Below, in pieces: positions 41,746-50,539 of a DNA stretch of 64,000 nucleotides. A model generated the notes under the pieces. It was given only the letters and a program-made list of their open reading frames with translations. It was not told the DNA's origin and did not search any database. The stretch is taken from positions 124,001 to 188,000 of the forward strand of contig JAIXTI010000081.1 in assembly GCA_027484025.1 (NCBI GenBank), in the 5' to 3' direction. The first letter of the stretch is position 1. Every line of letters begins with the position of its first letter. This DNA is from a bacterium. Its GTDB lineage: Bacteria; Gemmatimonadota; Gemmatimonadetes; Gemmatimonadales; Gemmatimonadaceae. The position numbers were made by a program, and so were the translations under genes.

Positions 41746-43824
41746 TTATCGCAACAGGCCGGCGTGTCGCGCCGCGATACGTCCGGCCAGCACGGTGGAG
41801 ACCGCCATAATCGTTTCCTGCGGATTGACCCCGAGTGCCGTGGGCAACGCCGCCCCATCGGTAATGTACAGACCGCGCACCCCGTAGCGCTCGCCGTCTG
41901 GCGTCGCCCCCGAGGTGTCTGGGTCCGTGCCCATGCGGCAGGTCCCGTTCACGTGCGCCGAAAAAAGCGCCATGCGATTGGGCGCAATACTGGCCGTGGC
42001 GAGCGAGTCCACGTCGCGTGGCGAACGGATGGTGAGCGGCGTGGCGTGCATCGTCGACACGGAGCTTGCCCCCATGGCAAAGTGCAACCGGGCCATGGCG
42101 GGCAACGACGCGCGCACCCGACGCTCGTCTTCGAACGCGAGGCGGTAGCGGATGGACGTTTCGCCGCGTCGGTTCACGATCACGCGTCCGCTCGAGCGGT
42201 TCCGTTCGGCGCCATCACGGGTGAGGCCGATGGTAACACCGAAGCGGTTGAAGTCGCGCATCTCCGCCGCGTGCGCGGTACCGGTGCCGGGCAACGCGGC
42301 CGCGGTGAATGACGGGTGCATGGGTGGCGTTTCGATCCAGAAGCCGTAGTCGGAGCCCTGCCAACGCAGAAACTCGTCGCACATGGTCGTGAGCGGAATC
42401 CCGGTGCTCGTCACGATTTCGCGATCATAGCGGGCATACAGGGCGGTGGTCGGATGCAGGCGCAACCACTGCCCCACACCACCACCGCCCATCCCCGACC
42501 GCTGCAGCAACACCGGGGTCCCCACGGCACCACCAGCCACCACGACGAGTGGGGCGTCGATGGTGAGTGTTCGTGAGGTCCCGCGCTGTCGGTCGCGAAC
42601 CACTGCGTGCACGCGCTTGAGTGGCGGTGTGCCTGTACCGCGGTCGCGCTCGCGCACTTCGATGCGTTGGACCTGCGCATCGGTGTAGAGCGAGGCCTGC
42701 GCCGCCAGCGCGCGCGGCAGATAGGTGAGCAGCGTGGACTGCTTGGCGTTGTGCCGACACCCGGTTCCGCAGAATCCGCAGCGCACACAGCCGCGCGCGT
42801 TGATGCGGCCGTGCTCCACCCGCCATCCCAGGGCGCGGGCGCCGTCGAGCACCAGGCGGTTGTTGGCCGAATGGGCGTCATCAGGGACCGTACCCGCATG
42901 CACCTCGCGCTCGATCTGCTCGAACACCGGGGCCATCTCCGCCGGCGACATGCCCGTGATCCCACTCTCGCGCGCCCACTGTTCGAGCACGTGGCTCGGC
43001 GTGCGCAGCATGATCATCCAGTTCACCGTCGTGCTGCCGCCAGCGGTATCGCCCTGCACCAGCGCGATCGAACCATCGTCGGTCGCGCGCAGACACCCAT
43101 CGGCGTACAACCGCTCGGTGAGCGCGGCTTCGTCGTCGGTGAAATCACTGCGCGTATGCCACCCGCCCGATTCGAGCACGACGACTTCATAGCCGGCTTC
43201 GGCGAGGCGCGCCGCCGCGACGGCACCACCGGCGCCACTGCCAATGACCACGACATCGGCCCGTCGCTGCACATCCTGCAACACGGTCTGCCCGGGCATG
43301 ACGCCGGCGGGAAGCGGGTCGGGCTCGATGATGTTGGGGAGCAGCACATGGCCGCGGGCGACCGGCTCGCCGGGAATTGGCGCGGTGCCGTCGGGGAGCG
43401 GCCCTTCCCACGGGCGCCACGTCGTGCGCGTGCGAAAGGGGCCGCCGTAGCCAATGGCCGCGGCCACCTCCGGACGCGCGTAGTGCACCGACAGCACGAG
43501 TCGCCGCACGGACTGCCACGCCGACCGGAGGGGCGGGAGCGACGAATCGGTCCACGCCGCGAAGCAGCGGCGCTGGTCGATGGGGGCGAGATCTGCGAAG
43601 CGCCGGAAACGCTGGATGGCGAGCAGCACGGTGGCCGGCGCGCCGAGGACGTCGATGGCGGTGCCGACCAACGCCTGCCGGTGCGGCGGGAGCGAGGAGA
43701 GGCGCGCGGCACACCGGCTGACGAGCTGCGGAATCGTTTCGTCGGCGGGCGGCGCGCCGTCGAGAATGGCCGACGCCAACGCGCAGAGCGTGGCGTGCTG
43801 TGGGGCGGAGAGGAGCACGACCAA
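41746..43824 (-). CDS. GMC-family FAD oxidoreductase (long-chain alcohol oxidase-like)
   Basis: FAD enzyme of 692 residues. Residues 1 to about 180 form an extra N-terminal domain found in fatty-alcohol oxidases. The FAD motif is VVVIGSGAGGAVAA (about 191-204). A cysteine cluster CVRCGFCGTGC follows near residue 345. The catalytic His is in HVNGTCRMGTDP and the second active-site residue in GVNPQETIMA near the C-terminus. The start is a TTG; a GTG two codons later is equally possible. No signal peptide is visible. Expected activity is oxidation of long-chain alcohols, but sterol-type substrates are also possible. Confidence 0.9.
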   Translation of the reverse strand: MVVLLSAPQHATLCALASAILDGAPPADETIPQLVSRCAARLSSLPPHRQALVGTAIDVLGAPATVLLAIQRFRRFADLAPIDQRRCFAAWTDSSLPPLRSAWQSVRRLVLSVHYARPEVAAAIGYGGPFRTRTTWRPWEGPLPDGTAPIPGEPVARGHVLLPNIIEPDPLPAGVMPGQTVLQDVQRRADVVVIGSGAGGAVAAARLAEAGYEVVVLESGGWHTRSDFTDDEAALTERLYADGCLRATDDGSIALVQGDTAGGSTTVNWMIMLRTPSHVLEQWARESGITGMSPAEMAPVFEQIEREVHAGTVPDDAHSANNRLVLDGARALGWRVEHGRINARGCVRCGFCGTGCRHNAKQSTLLTYLPRALAAQASLYTDAQVQRIEVRERDRGTGTPPLKRVHAVVRDRQRGTSRTLTIDAPLVVVAGGAVGTPVLLQRSGMGGGGVGQWLRLHPTTALYARYDREIVTSTGIPLTTMCDEFLRWQGSDYGFWIETPPMHPSFTAAALPGTGTAHAAEMRDFNRFGVTIGLTRDGAERNRSSGRVIVNRRGETSIRYRLAFEDERRVRASLPAMARLHFAMGASSVSTMHATPLTIRSPRDVDSLATASIAPNRMALFSAHVNGTCRMGTDPDTSGATPDGERYGVRGLYITDGAALPTALGVNPQETIMAVSTVLAGRIAARHAGLLR

Positions 43825-43874
43825 GGCTACGCTATGGGCGGGCGATCGGGGAGGTGCACGGGCAACAACGGCTG

Positions 43875-44062
43875 GTCCGGCGGTCTACTCGCGGCGGATC
43901 GAGCAATCAGGACAAAGAACGCAAGAGCACAGGGGGAAGCACGGGACTGTTCACGACCATCGCAACCGCAGTTGTCGTTGGCGTGGACGGCACCGCGCTT
44001 CGTCCTGTGCTCTTGCGTTCTTTCTCCTGAGGGCTCGATTCGCCGCCGGTGGACCGCCGGAC
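43875..44062. repeat. Dispersed ~187-bp palindromic element, copy A
   Basis: Imperfect inverted repeat with arms of about 70 bp. Both ends read GTCCGGCGGT outward-in, and the inner arms share AAAGAACGCAAGAGCACAGG. The centre is unrelated between copies. The same element occurs at 54804-54989. It has no credible gene and no transposase; the small open frames inside differ in frame and sequence between copies. It fills the 269-bp gap between the GMC gene and the small membrane protein gene. Likely a MITE-like or structured-RNA repeat; no target-site duplication was obvious. Confidence 0.85.
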
Positions 44063-44093
44063 GACATCTCAATACTCAGCGAGCCCAACCCCC

Positions 44094-44456
44094 CTACTTC
44101 GCACTCGCAAACAGTTCCTTGGTCTCGCGATGCGTCAGCACCCAGATCGAGTAGCCACCGAACAGGGTGCCCCACGGCCAATTGAAGAGCCGGAACGCCG
44201 AGACCACGAGCACGACGTAGCGCGCCCAGTTCTGGTGGTTGAGGAGCGCGAGGCCGGCAATGAGACCGAAGATGCTGATGGCCCCGATGACGATGCCCAT
44301 GACCACGCCGACGACGCTGCCGACGACCATGGCGACCGGATTGAGCGTCGCGAGCGACCCGAAGACGGTGCCGAACAGCGCACCCAGGGCCGCAAGAATG
44401 CCAAGAGCGCTGTAGAGCAGATTGACGAGCGCGACGACTTTGATGTGGGTACGCAC
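44094..44456 (-). CDS. Small integral membrane protein of unknown function
   Basis: Protein of 120 residues with about four hydrophobic helices (for example VVALVNLLYSALGILAALGA and VVGVVMGIVIGAISIFGLIA), with Trp-rich RLFNWPWGTLFGGYSIWVL near the C-terminus. The GTG at 44456 has an AGGGAG ribosome-binding site 7-8 bp upstream, so it is preferred over the longer open frame. No family is recognised. It lies between palindrome copy A and the REP-like cluster. Confidence 0.75.
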   Translation of the reverse strand: MRTHIKVVALVNLLYSALGILAALGALFGTVFGSLATLNPVAMVVGSVVGVVMGIVIGAISIFGLIAGLALLNHQNWARYVVLVVSAFRLFNWPWGTLFGGYSIWVLTHRETKELFASAK

Positions 44457-44555
44457 CGGCTGACTCCCTGAAAGTGTGAGGACAGTGCCCCGTACGGCGG
44501 AAGCGCGGGCGCGTTTCAGTTGGATATACGCGGGTACAAACGACACAGCCCCCAC

Positions 44556-44627
44556 CCCAAAGGGGTCAGAGTCAAAAAAGGGGTCAGAGTCAAAAAGGGG
44601 CTCAGCCCAAAAGGGGTCAGAGTCGTT
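44556..44627. repeat. REP-like tandem units (AAAGGGGTCAGAGTC)
   Basis: Three near-identical units of AAAGGGGTCAGAGTC and one variant (GGGGCTCAGCC) lie head-to-tail in 72 bp, separated by A-runs. The core GGGGTCAGA matches the hairpin at 46684-46742, where it is palindromic. This family resembles extragenic repeats moved by REP-associated (RAYT/IS200-like) transposases, but no such gene is in the window. The units lie in the 210-bp gap upstream of the small membrane protein gene. Confidence 0.8.
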
Positions 44628-44666
44628 TTTGCGGGATGCGATGGCTCCGGCCCCTTGAACGTCGGA

Positions 44667-45638
44667 CTAGGCGGCGGTCGGTCGCCGGCGCGCGTCGACG
44701 AGGCTCACCAGGGCGACACCGCCCACAATGACGGTCATAGCGACCCAGGCGAGCTTAGGGAGGCGCTCCCCGCCGAGCGCGACACCGAGCAGGACCGCGA
44801 CGAGCGGATTGACGTACGCGTAGGTACCCACCGCGGCCGGGCTCGCCACCTTAAGGAGCCACATGTACGTGGAAAAACCAATGAGTGAGCCGAAGGTGAT
44901 CAGATAGAGTAGCGATAATGTCGATGTCAGCGTGATCGTGGACGGATGCACGCGCGAGAACTCCCCCATGCTTCCCGACAGGAGCGTGAGCAGCACGCCC
45001 CCCGTAAGCATCTGCATGGAGATCGCGAGCGCCGCCGGCTTGGCTTGGCGGGAGCTGCGCGAATAGAGCGAGCCCACCGTCCAGCTGAGCGAGCCCACCG
45101 CCAGCACGGCGGCGCCAACGGGGTCGACGGCGGCACTCCGGCCGGCCGGCGTCCCCGACGCGGGAAGCACCAGCAGCCCCACCCCCACCAGTCCGATGAG
45201 CACCCCCACCACCTGCATCGCGCGCGGACGCTTCCCCTGCCACGCTTCGCAGAGCACCAGCCAGAGCGGCACCGTCGCCACGAGGACCGACGTGAGCCCC
45301 GAATTCACCCGCTGACTGGCCCACGACACGGCGCCGTTCCCCACGAAGAGCAGCAGCATGCCCACGATGGCCGCGTCCCGCCATTCGCGACGCGTGGGGG
45401 CCGGCGCGCCGCGCCAGCGCGAAAACCCATAGAGCGCACTGCCCGCCACCAGAAAGCGCACCGCCCCCATGAAGAAGGGCGGAATGGTCTGCACCCCCCA
45501 CTTGATGGCGAGATAGGTGGAGCCCCACACGATGTAGATGACGAGGAACCCGCCGATGAGCTGCCAGCGCGGCACCGGCGGTATCGTGGTTTCGATGAGG
45601 CGGGGGGTGCCTGAAGGGCGCGACGCGGAGGCGCTCAA
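44667..45638 (-). CDS. EamA/DMT-superfamily transporter
   Basis: Ten-helix drug/metabolite transporter, 323 residues, with the two tandem EamA repeats (the first opens with IYIVWGSTYLAIKWGVQTIP, the second with LAVGSLSWTVGSLYSR) and a C-terminal PLVAVLLGVALGGERL. Substrate unknown; relatives export amino acids or metabolites. The start is a TTG overlapping the stop of the upstream flippase-like gene (TTGA). Both genes are bracketed by REP-like repeats. Confidence 0.9.
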   Translation of the reverse strand: MSASASRPSGTPRLIETTIPPVPRWQLIGGFLVIYIVWGSTYLAIKWGVQTIPPFFMGAVRFLVAGSALYGFSRWRGAPAPTRREWRDAAIVGMLLLFVGNGAVSWASQRVNSGLTSVLVATVPLWLVLCEAWQGKRPRAMQVVGVLIGLVGVGLLVLPASGTPAGRSAAVDPVGAAVLAVGSLSWTVGSLYSRSSRQAKPAALAISMQMLTGGVLLTLLSGSMGEFSRVHPSTITLTSTLSLLYLITFGSLIGFSTYMWLLKVASPAAVGTYAYVNPLVAVLLGVALGGERLPKLAWVAMTVIVGGVALVSLVDARRRPTAA

Positions 45639-46666
45639 GTCGAGACAGGGAGCGGGGCGGACGAGGGCGTCGCTGCGGGGCGGAGTGCCCGCAACGCGGC
45701 GTCACCGGCGGCCAGACCACCAATGAGGATGTAGAGGTAGAACGTGTAGAAGCGCCACCACAACAGCGCCGCGGCGAATATCCCGGCGGGAATGGCGCTC
45801 GACAGCGTGGCCGCGAAGGCCCCTTCGATGAAGCCGCCGCCACCTGGCGCCGGGACCACGACTCCGCCGTAGAACAACGCCAACGGCCAGAGCACGAGTG
45901 GCGCCAGCGTGTCCATGGTGAACGGAAACGACGGGTCGCCCAAAAAGACCAGGATGGGCAACGTGGCCACCTTGAAGCACACATGCAGTACCGATCCGCC
46001 AAACGCGAGCGACATGCGCCACGGGTTGGCCGCCCGCAACGACTGCACCGCATCGCGGAGCGACCGCAGCGTGCGCTGCACGACGCGCCATCGCCCGGCA
46101 TGAAGCCCAACCGCGGACGCCCAGCGCGGCGCCGGTCCGTGCGCGTTCCGCTGCGACAGAAACCACCCCGCCGCACCGGCCCCAAGGACGAACGTGCTGT
46201 ACCCACCCACCAACGCCAGCAACCCACCAACACTTGCGCCACGGCCGCGGAAGAGCACCGCCAACACCGTGCACACGACCACCAGCGAACACATCTCGAG
46301 AAACAATTCGAGAAAGAGGACCAACACCCGCGACGCCGCGTTGGTGCCACTCTCGGCGAGCACCAGAAAGCGCGACGGCTCCGCGCCCGACCGTGCCGGC
46401 GTGATGGCCGCCGCAAAATCGCCGGCCAGACAGACGCGGAGCGCCGTCCCGAACGCCAACGGAATGGCACAGGCTCGCGCGGACGCCTGAATCTTGAAGG
46501 CGCGCGTCAGGATTTCCGCTGTCACCGTCACCAGCGCCGCCGCGTGCACCGGCCACGCCAACCACGGCATCCCCTGCGCCGGCCAATGCCCCGACACCAC
46601 CCACGCGGAGGTGCCGAACATGAGTGCAAATGAAAGGCCCGTCACGAGCCAGCGACGCCAGGACAT
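45635..46666 (-). CDS. Lysylphosphatidylglycerol synthase-type (UPF0104/flippase-like) membrane protein
   Basis: Membrane protein of about 343 residues with seven to eight helices and the conserved glycine-rich stretch VVPAPGGGGFIEGAF found in the LPG-synthase transmembrane (AglD-like/UPF0104) family. Such proteins move or modify lipid-linked molecules; the role here is unknown. The start is ATG 46666, with possible upstream GTG/ATG codons inside the REP-like hairpin. The stop overlaps the EamA start. Confidence 0.85.
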   Translation of the reverse strand: MSWRRWLVTGLSFALMFGTSAWVVSGHWPAQGMPWLAWPVHAAALVTVTAEILTRAFKIQASARACAIPLAFGTALRVCLAGDFAAAITPARSGAEPSRFLVLAESGTNAASRVLVLFLELFLEMCSLVVVCTVLAVLFRGRGASVGGLLALVGGYSTFVLGAGAAGWFLSQRNAHGPAPRWASAVGLHAGRWRVVQRTLRSLRDAVQSLRAANPWRMSLAFGGSVLHVCFKVATLPILVFLGDPSFPFTMDTLAPLVLWPLALFYGGVVVPAPGGGGFIEGAFAATLSSAIPAGIFAAALLWWRFYTFYLYILIGGLAAGDAALRALRPAATPSSAPLPVST

Positions 46667-46683
46667 GGCGCGCAAGATACTCA

Positions 46684-46742
46684 CCCCCAAAGGGGTCAGA
46701 CTCCTTTAGCCAACCCTAAAGGAGTCTGACCCCTTTTGGGGG
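46684..46742. repeat. REP-like 26-bp-stem hairpin (GGGGTCAGACTCC family)
   Basis: Near-perfect inverted repeat: arm 46684-46709, 6-nt loop (CCAACC), arm 46716-46742, differing only by one extra A. Its core GGGGTCAGACTCC is the same as that of the tandem units at 44556-44627. It lies between the divergent flippase-like gene and the HisC-like gene, upstream of both, so it could also insulate their promoters. Confidence 0.88.
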
Positions 46743-46829
46743 ACGCGTGAACGGACTGGCGCCATCGGGTTTCTGATGGTCCATTGATGCGGAAGGCCAT
46801 CCCGAATTTTCTTCAGCCTCGAGGTTTCC

Positions 46830-48002
46830 GTGAGCACCGTGTCCCGTCGTCAGTGGCTTCGCACAACCGGTTTGGGTGTTGGCGCCAGCGTGGCGCTCCC
46901 CGGTCTGCTTCCCGCGTCGGAAATGTCACGCGTGCTGGGTGGCGGCCTCCCGTACTCGGCGCTGCTCGAGCAGATGGAGCGCGACGTCACCACCGCGCGG
47001 CGCGCGGCGGGGCCCATCCGGCTGCAGTACAACGAGAACCCGTTCGGCATGTCGCCCAAGGCCAAGGACGCGCTCATGGGCAACTGGGCGCAGCACACGT
47101 GGTATGTGCCGCCCATTCGCGAGGAGATCACCGAAACGTTCGCCAAGCATGTCGGTGTCCCCGCCGACCATGTACTCGTGACGCAGGGCTCGAGTGAAGT
47201 GCTCTCCATTCTCGCGCTCGCCTACAACATGAACGGCGGCGAGATCGTCGCGCCGTGGCCGACGTTCGAAGATCTGCCGCGCTGGGGCGAAACCGTAGGC
47301 GCGAAGGTGCATAAGGTGCCGCTCGATCACCGTCTGGATCATGATCTCTACCAGATGGACCAGAAGATCAACGGCAGCACCAAGCTCGTCTTCGTCTGCA
47401 ATCCCAACAACCCCACGTCGAACCTCGCCGACGATCAGGCGCTGCGCGACTTCGTCTCCAATGCCGCCAAACGTTCGACCGTGATTGTGGACGAAGCCTA
47501 CTACGACTTCGTGGACATGCCGGGCTACAAGAGCATGACCGATCTGGTGCTCAAGGGCGAGAACGTCATCGTGTCACGGACGGCGAGCAAGATTCACGGC
47601 CTCGCCGGTCTGCGCGTCGGCTTCGCGGTGGCGCGCCCCGACATCATCAAGAAGCTCAGCCAATACGTGAGCGGCGACCCGAACGTCTTCGGCCTCACCG
47701 CCGCAAACGCCTCGCTCATGGACACCGAGTATCAGGCTTTCGTGAAGGCGAAGAACACGCAGGGGCGCACCATGCTGCTCGATGCCGTGGCCAAGCTGGG
47801 CAAGAAAGCCGCGCCGTCACAGACGAACTTCGTGTTCTTCCAGACCGGCAAGCCCGTCGAACAAATGCAGAACTACTTCGCCAGCAAAGGCTTCACGATT
47901 GGCCGCGCGTTCCCGCCGTACACCGACTGGTGCCGCGTCTCCATCGGTACTCCCGACGAGATGAAGCAGTTCTGCGCGGTACTCCCGGCAGCGTTGGCGT
48001 AA
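46830..48002 (+). CDS. HisC-like class I/II aminotransferase with Tat signal
   Basis: PLP aminotransferase of 390 residues resembling histidinol-phosphate aminotransferase. The N-terminus is a twin-arginine signal (SRRQWLRTTGLGVGASVAL), so the folded holoenzyme is probably exported. Motifs are RLQYNENPFG, CNPNNPTSNL, DEAYYDF and the PLP lysine in SRTASKIHGLAGLRVGF. GTG start with GAGG 5 bp upstream. Histidine synthesis would be odd in the periplasm, so another amino donor/acceptor is likely. It converges with hrpB with only 2 bp between stops. Confidence 0.88.
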   Translation: MSTVSRRQWLRTTGLGVGASVALPGLLPASEMSRVLGGGLPYSALLEQMERDVTTARRAAGPIRLQYNENPFGMSPKAKDALMGNWAQHTWYVPPIREEITETFAKHVGVPADHVLVTQGSSEVLSILALAYNMNGGEIVAPWPTFEDLPRWGETVGAKVHKVPLDHRLDHDLYQMDQKINGSTKLVFVCNPNNPTSNLADDQALRDFVSNAAKRSTVIVDEAYYDFVDMPGYKSMTDLVLKGENVIVSRTASKIHGLAGLRVGFAVARPDIIKKLSQYVSGDPNVFGLTAANASLMDTEYQAFVKAKNTQGRTMLLDAVAKLGKKAAPSQTNFVFFQTGKPVEQMQNYFASKGFTIGRAFPPYTDWCRVSIGTPDEMKQFCAVLPAALA

Positions 48003-48004
48003 AC

Positions 48005-50539
48005 TCAGGTGCCACGTGGCTTGGCCCGCCTCGTCGCCGTCGCGGCGAGCGGGTCGTCCGGCCACGGATGCCGAGGGTATCGGCCGCGCAGTTCCTTGCG
48101 CACCTCGAAGTAGCTCGACTTCCAGAAGCCGGCGAGATCGCGTGTGACTTGCACGGGGCGCTGCGCCGGCGACAGCAGATGCAACGTGAGGGCGACGCGC
48201 CCATCCATCACGGTGGGCGTCGTCGTCCACCCGAAGACTTCCTGCAGCTTCACCGCCAACACCGGTGCAGTGGGCTCGCTGTAGTCGAGCGTAATGCGCG
48301 ACCCGCTCGGCACCTCGATGTGCGTTGGAGCCAACCGGTCGAGCAGCGCGCGCTGATTCCACGGCACGACACTGCACAGCGCTTCGTGCCAGTCGATCTG
48401 CTCGAGCTGCGCCCACGTGCGGACGTTGTCGAGGAACGGCGCGAGCCACTCCGACGCCGATGCGACGAGCGCGTCGTCGGAAACATCGGGCCACGACGCA
48501 TCGTGCGCGTGCACGAACGCGAGTCGGTCGCGCAAACGCTGCGCCCCCTCGCGCCAAGGCCATGCGCCAACGCCCGCACGTACCAGCTGCGACAGCAGTG
48601 CCGCACACACCTGTTCCGCATCGGGATCGCGCTGCGGCTTCTCTTCGAGCGTCATGGCGCCAAGCATGGTGCGCTGCACCGCTTTCACGCTGCGTGTACG
48701 CTCGTCCCATTCGACGACGGACACGCGCACCAGCTGCTCGCCAAAGTCCTCATGAATGTCGTCGAGCGAGAGCGGCGCCGCGCGAGCAATGCGATACTCG
48801 GGAGGCTGTCCTTCGAGATCGGCCACCGCGAGATACGGCGCCTCGTACAGGCTGTCGCCCTTGGGGAGTGACGCCCCGCTGCCGTTGCGCAACAGATAGC
48901 GCCCCTCGCTGCCGGGGCGCCGCTGCGCCACACGATCGGGAAAGGCGAGTGCCAGCAATACTCCTACATCACTCTCGCTCTCAGGCACACGGGTACTGCT
49001 GGTCACGCGCCGCGCGATCTCGATGGCATTCTGCCTGACGCGTCGCGCGGCGTCGCGATCGGCACGCGCGCCGTACATGGCGAGCGCACCGCCATCACCC
49101 CCGCGCTCCAGCAGTTCGGTGCGCAGTCGCACATCGGCGGGCGCCTTGGCAAAGCCTTCGGCGCGCAACACATCGCGCTCCTCGAGCAGCGCGGCAATGG
49201 CGGCACCGTGTGTCAGCACACCGCGCGCATCGGCGACGAGCACCAGGTGAGCAAGACGGGGCGACAGCGGCAGCGCCGCCATACGCCGACCATGCGACGT
49301 AACGCGACCGGAAACATCGAGCGCGCCCAGCTGCTGCAAGAGCGCGCGCGCCTGCGCGAACGGCCCCGCGCGCGGCACATCGAGCCAGCGCAGCTGCGAC
49401 GGGTCGGCAATACCGGCATCAGCGAGCTCCAGCGCCAGCGACGACAGATCGGCGTCGATGATCTCGGGACGCGAACTCGCGAGAAATCCGTGCTCTTCGT
49501 GCACGTCCCACAGGCGATAGCACACGCCGGGCGCCACACGCCCAGCGCGGCCGCGGCGCTGATCCGCCGACGCTTTGCTCACGCGCACCGTGTGCAATCG
49601 CGTCAGCCCCGCCGTGGCATCGTAGCGCGGCACACGCGAATATCCCGCGTCGACGACAATGCGCACACCTTCAACGGTGAGACTCGTTTCGGCGACACTC
49701 GTACTCAGAACGACCTTACGCAGCCCGGCCGGCGCCGGCGCCAACGCCGCATCTTGATCCGCCAACGGCATGCTGCCGTGCAGCACATGCACACGCACGT
49801 TGGCGTCCACGGCACCCACCAGCCGCTCTTCCACGCGCCGCTGCTCTCCCATGCCCGGCAGAAAGACCAGCACATCGCCATCGTTGGCGCGCAATGCGTC
49901 ACGGACGATGCGACTGGTGGCGGCCTCGAGTTTTTCGTCACTCCGCAGTGGCGTGTGATGCGTGACGATGGGAAACATGCGGCCACTGCTGCGCACTATC
50001 GGTGCAGGCCCGGTACCGTCGCGCAGCAGCTCGGCAACGGCTTCGCCATCGAGCGTCGCCGACATCACCAGCACCCGCAGCTCCTCTCGGACCTGCTGCG
50101 TTTCCAGCACCAACGCGAGCCCGAGGTCGGCGTGCAGCGAGCGCTCGTGATATTCATCGAAGAGCACAGCTCCGTAGCCGTCGAGCGTTGGGTCGGCCGA
50201 CAGCAGTCGCGCCAACACGCCTTCGGTCACCACCTCGATGCGCGTGCGATTCGAAATCCGTGTTTCACCGCGCACGCGATAGCCCACGGTACCGCCCACC
50301 TGCTCGCCCAACAGTTGCGCCATGTAGTGCGCCGCCGCGCGCGCGGCGAGCCGGCGCGGTTCGAGCATGACCACGCGTTGTCCCGCCATCCACGGCTCAT
50401 CGAGCAGCGCGAGGGGAACGCGTGTGGTTTTCCCCGCGCCCGGTGGTGCTTCCAGAACTGCTACACGCCGCGCACGCAGCGCGTCGCGGAGCGCTGGCAG
50501 CGCCTCGAGAATAGGGACATTCACCTGCTGATCGCTCAC
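48005..50539 (-). CDS. hrpB: ATP-dependent helicase HrpB
   Basis: DExH-box helicase of 844 residues. Motif I is PPGAGKTTRVPLALL (about residue 30), motif II DEYHER, motif III SATLDG, motif VI QRRGRAGR, followed by the HA2 and HrpB C-terminal domains. In other bacteria HrpB acts on RNA, but its function is poorly defined. The GTG start at 50539 overlaps the upstream protease stop (GTGA); the longer frame lies inside that gene. Confidence 0.92.
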   Translation of the reverse strand: MSDQQVNVPILEALPALRDALRARRVAVLEAPPGAGKTTRVPLALLDEPWMAGQRVVMLEPRRLAARAAAHYMAQLLGEQVGGTVGYRVRGETRISNRTRIEVVTEGVLARLLSADPTLDGYGAVLFDEYHERSLHADLGLALVLETQQVREELRVLVMSATLDGEAVAELLRDGTGPAPIVRSSGRMFPIVTHHTPLRSDEKLEAATSRIVRDALRANDGDVLVFLPGMGEQRRVEERLVGAVDANVRVHVLHGSMPLADQDAALAPAPAGLRKVVLSTSVAETSLTVEGVRIVVDAGYSRVPRYDATAGLTRLHTVRVSKASADQRRGRAGRVAPGVCYRLWDVHEEHGFLASSRPEIIDADLSSLALELADAGIADPSQLRWLDVPRAGPFAQARALLQQLGALDVSGRVTSHGRRMAALPLSPRLAHLVLVADARGVLTHGAAIAALLEERDVLRAEGFAKAPADVRLRTELLERGGDGGALAMYGARADRDAARRVRQNAIEIARRVTSSTRVPESESDVGVLLALAFPDRVAQRRPGSEGRYLLRNGSGASLPKGDSLYEAPYLAVADLEGQPPEYRIARAAPLSLDDIHEDFGEQLVRVSVVEWDERTRSVKAVQRTMLGAMTLEEKPQRDPDAEQVCAALLSQLVRAGVGAWPWREGAQRLRDRLAFVHAHDASWPDVSDDALVASASEWLAPFLDNVRTWAQLEQIDWHEALCSVVPWNQRALLDRLAPTHIEVPSGSRITLDYSEPTAPVLAVKLQEVFGWTTTPTVMDGRVALTLHLLSPAQRPVQVTRDLAGFWKSSYFEVRKELRGRYPRHPWPDDPLAATATRRAKPRGT

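Noticed and set aside
43827-44072. Small open frames inside the palindromic repeats
   Set aside because: Frames in the two copies (here and at 54709-54996) do not encode similar proteins and follow from the inverted structure.
44556-44627. Tandem repeats read as a possible CRISPR array
   Set aside because: Units are head-to-tail without unique spacers of constant length, and no cas gene is present.
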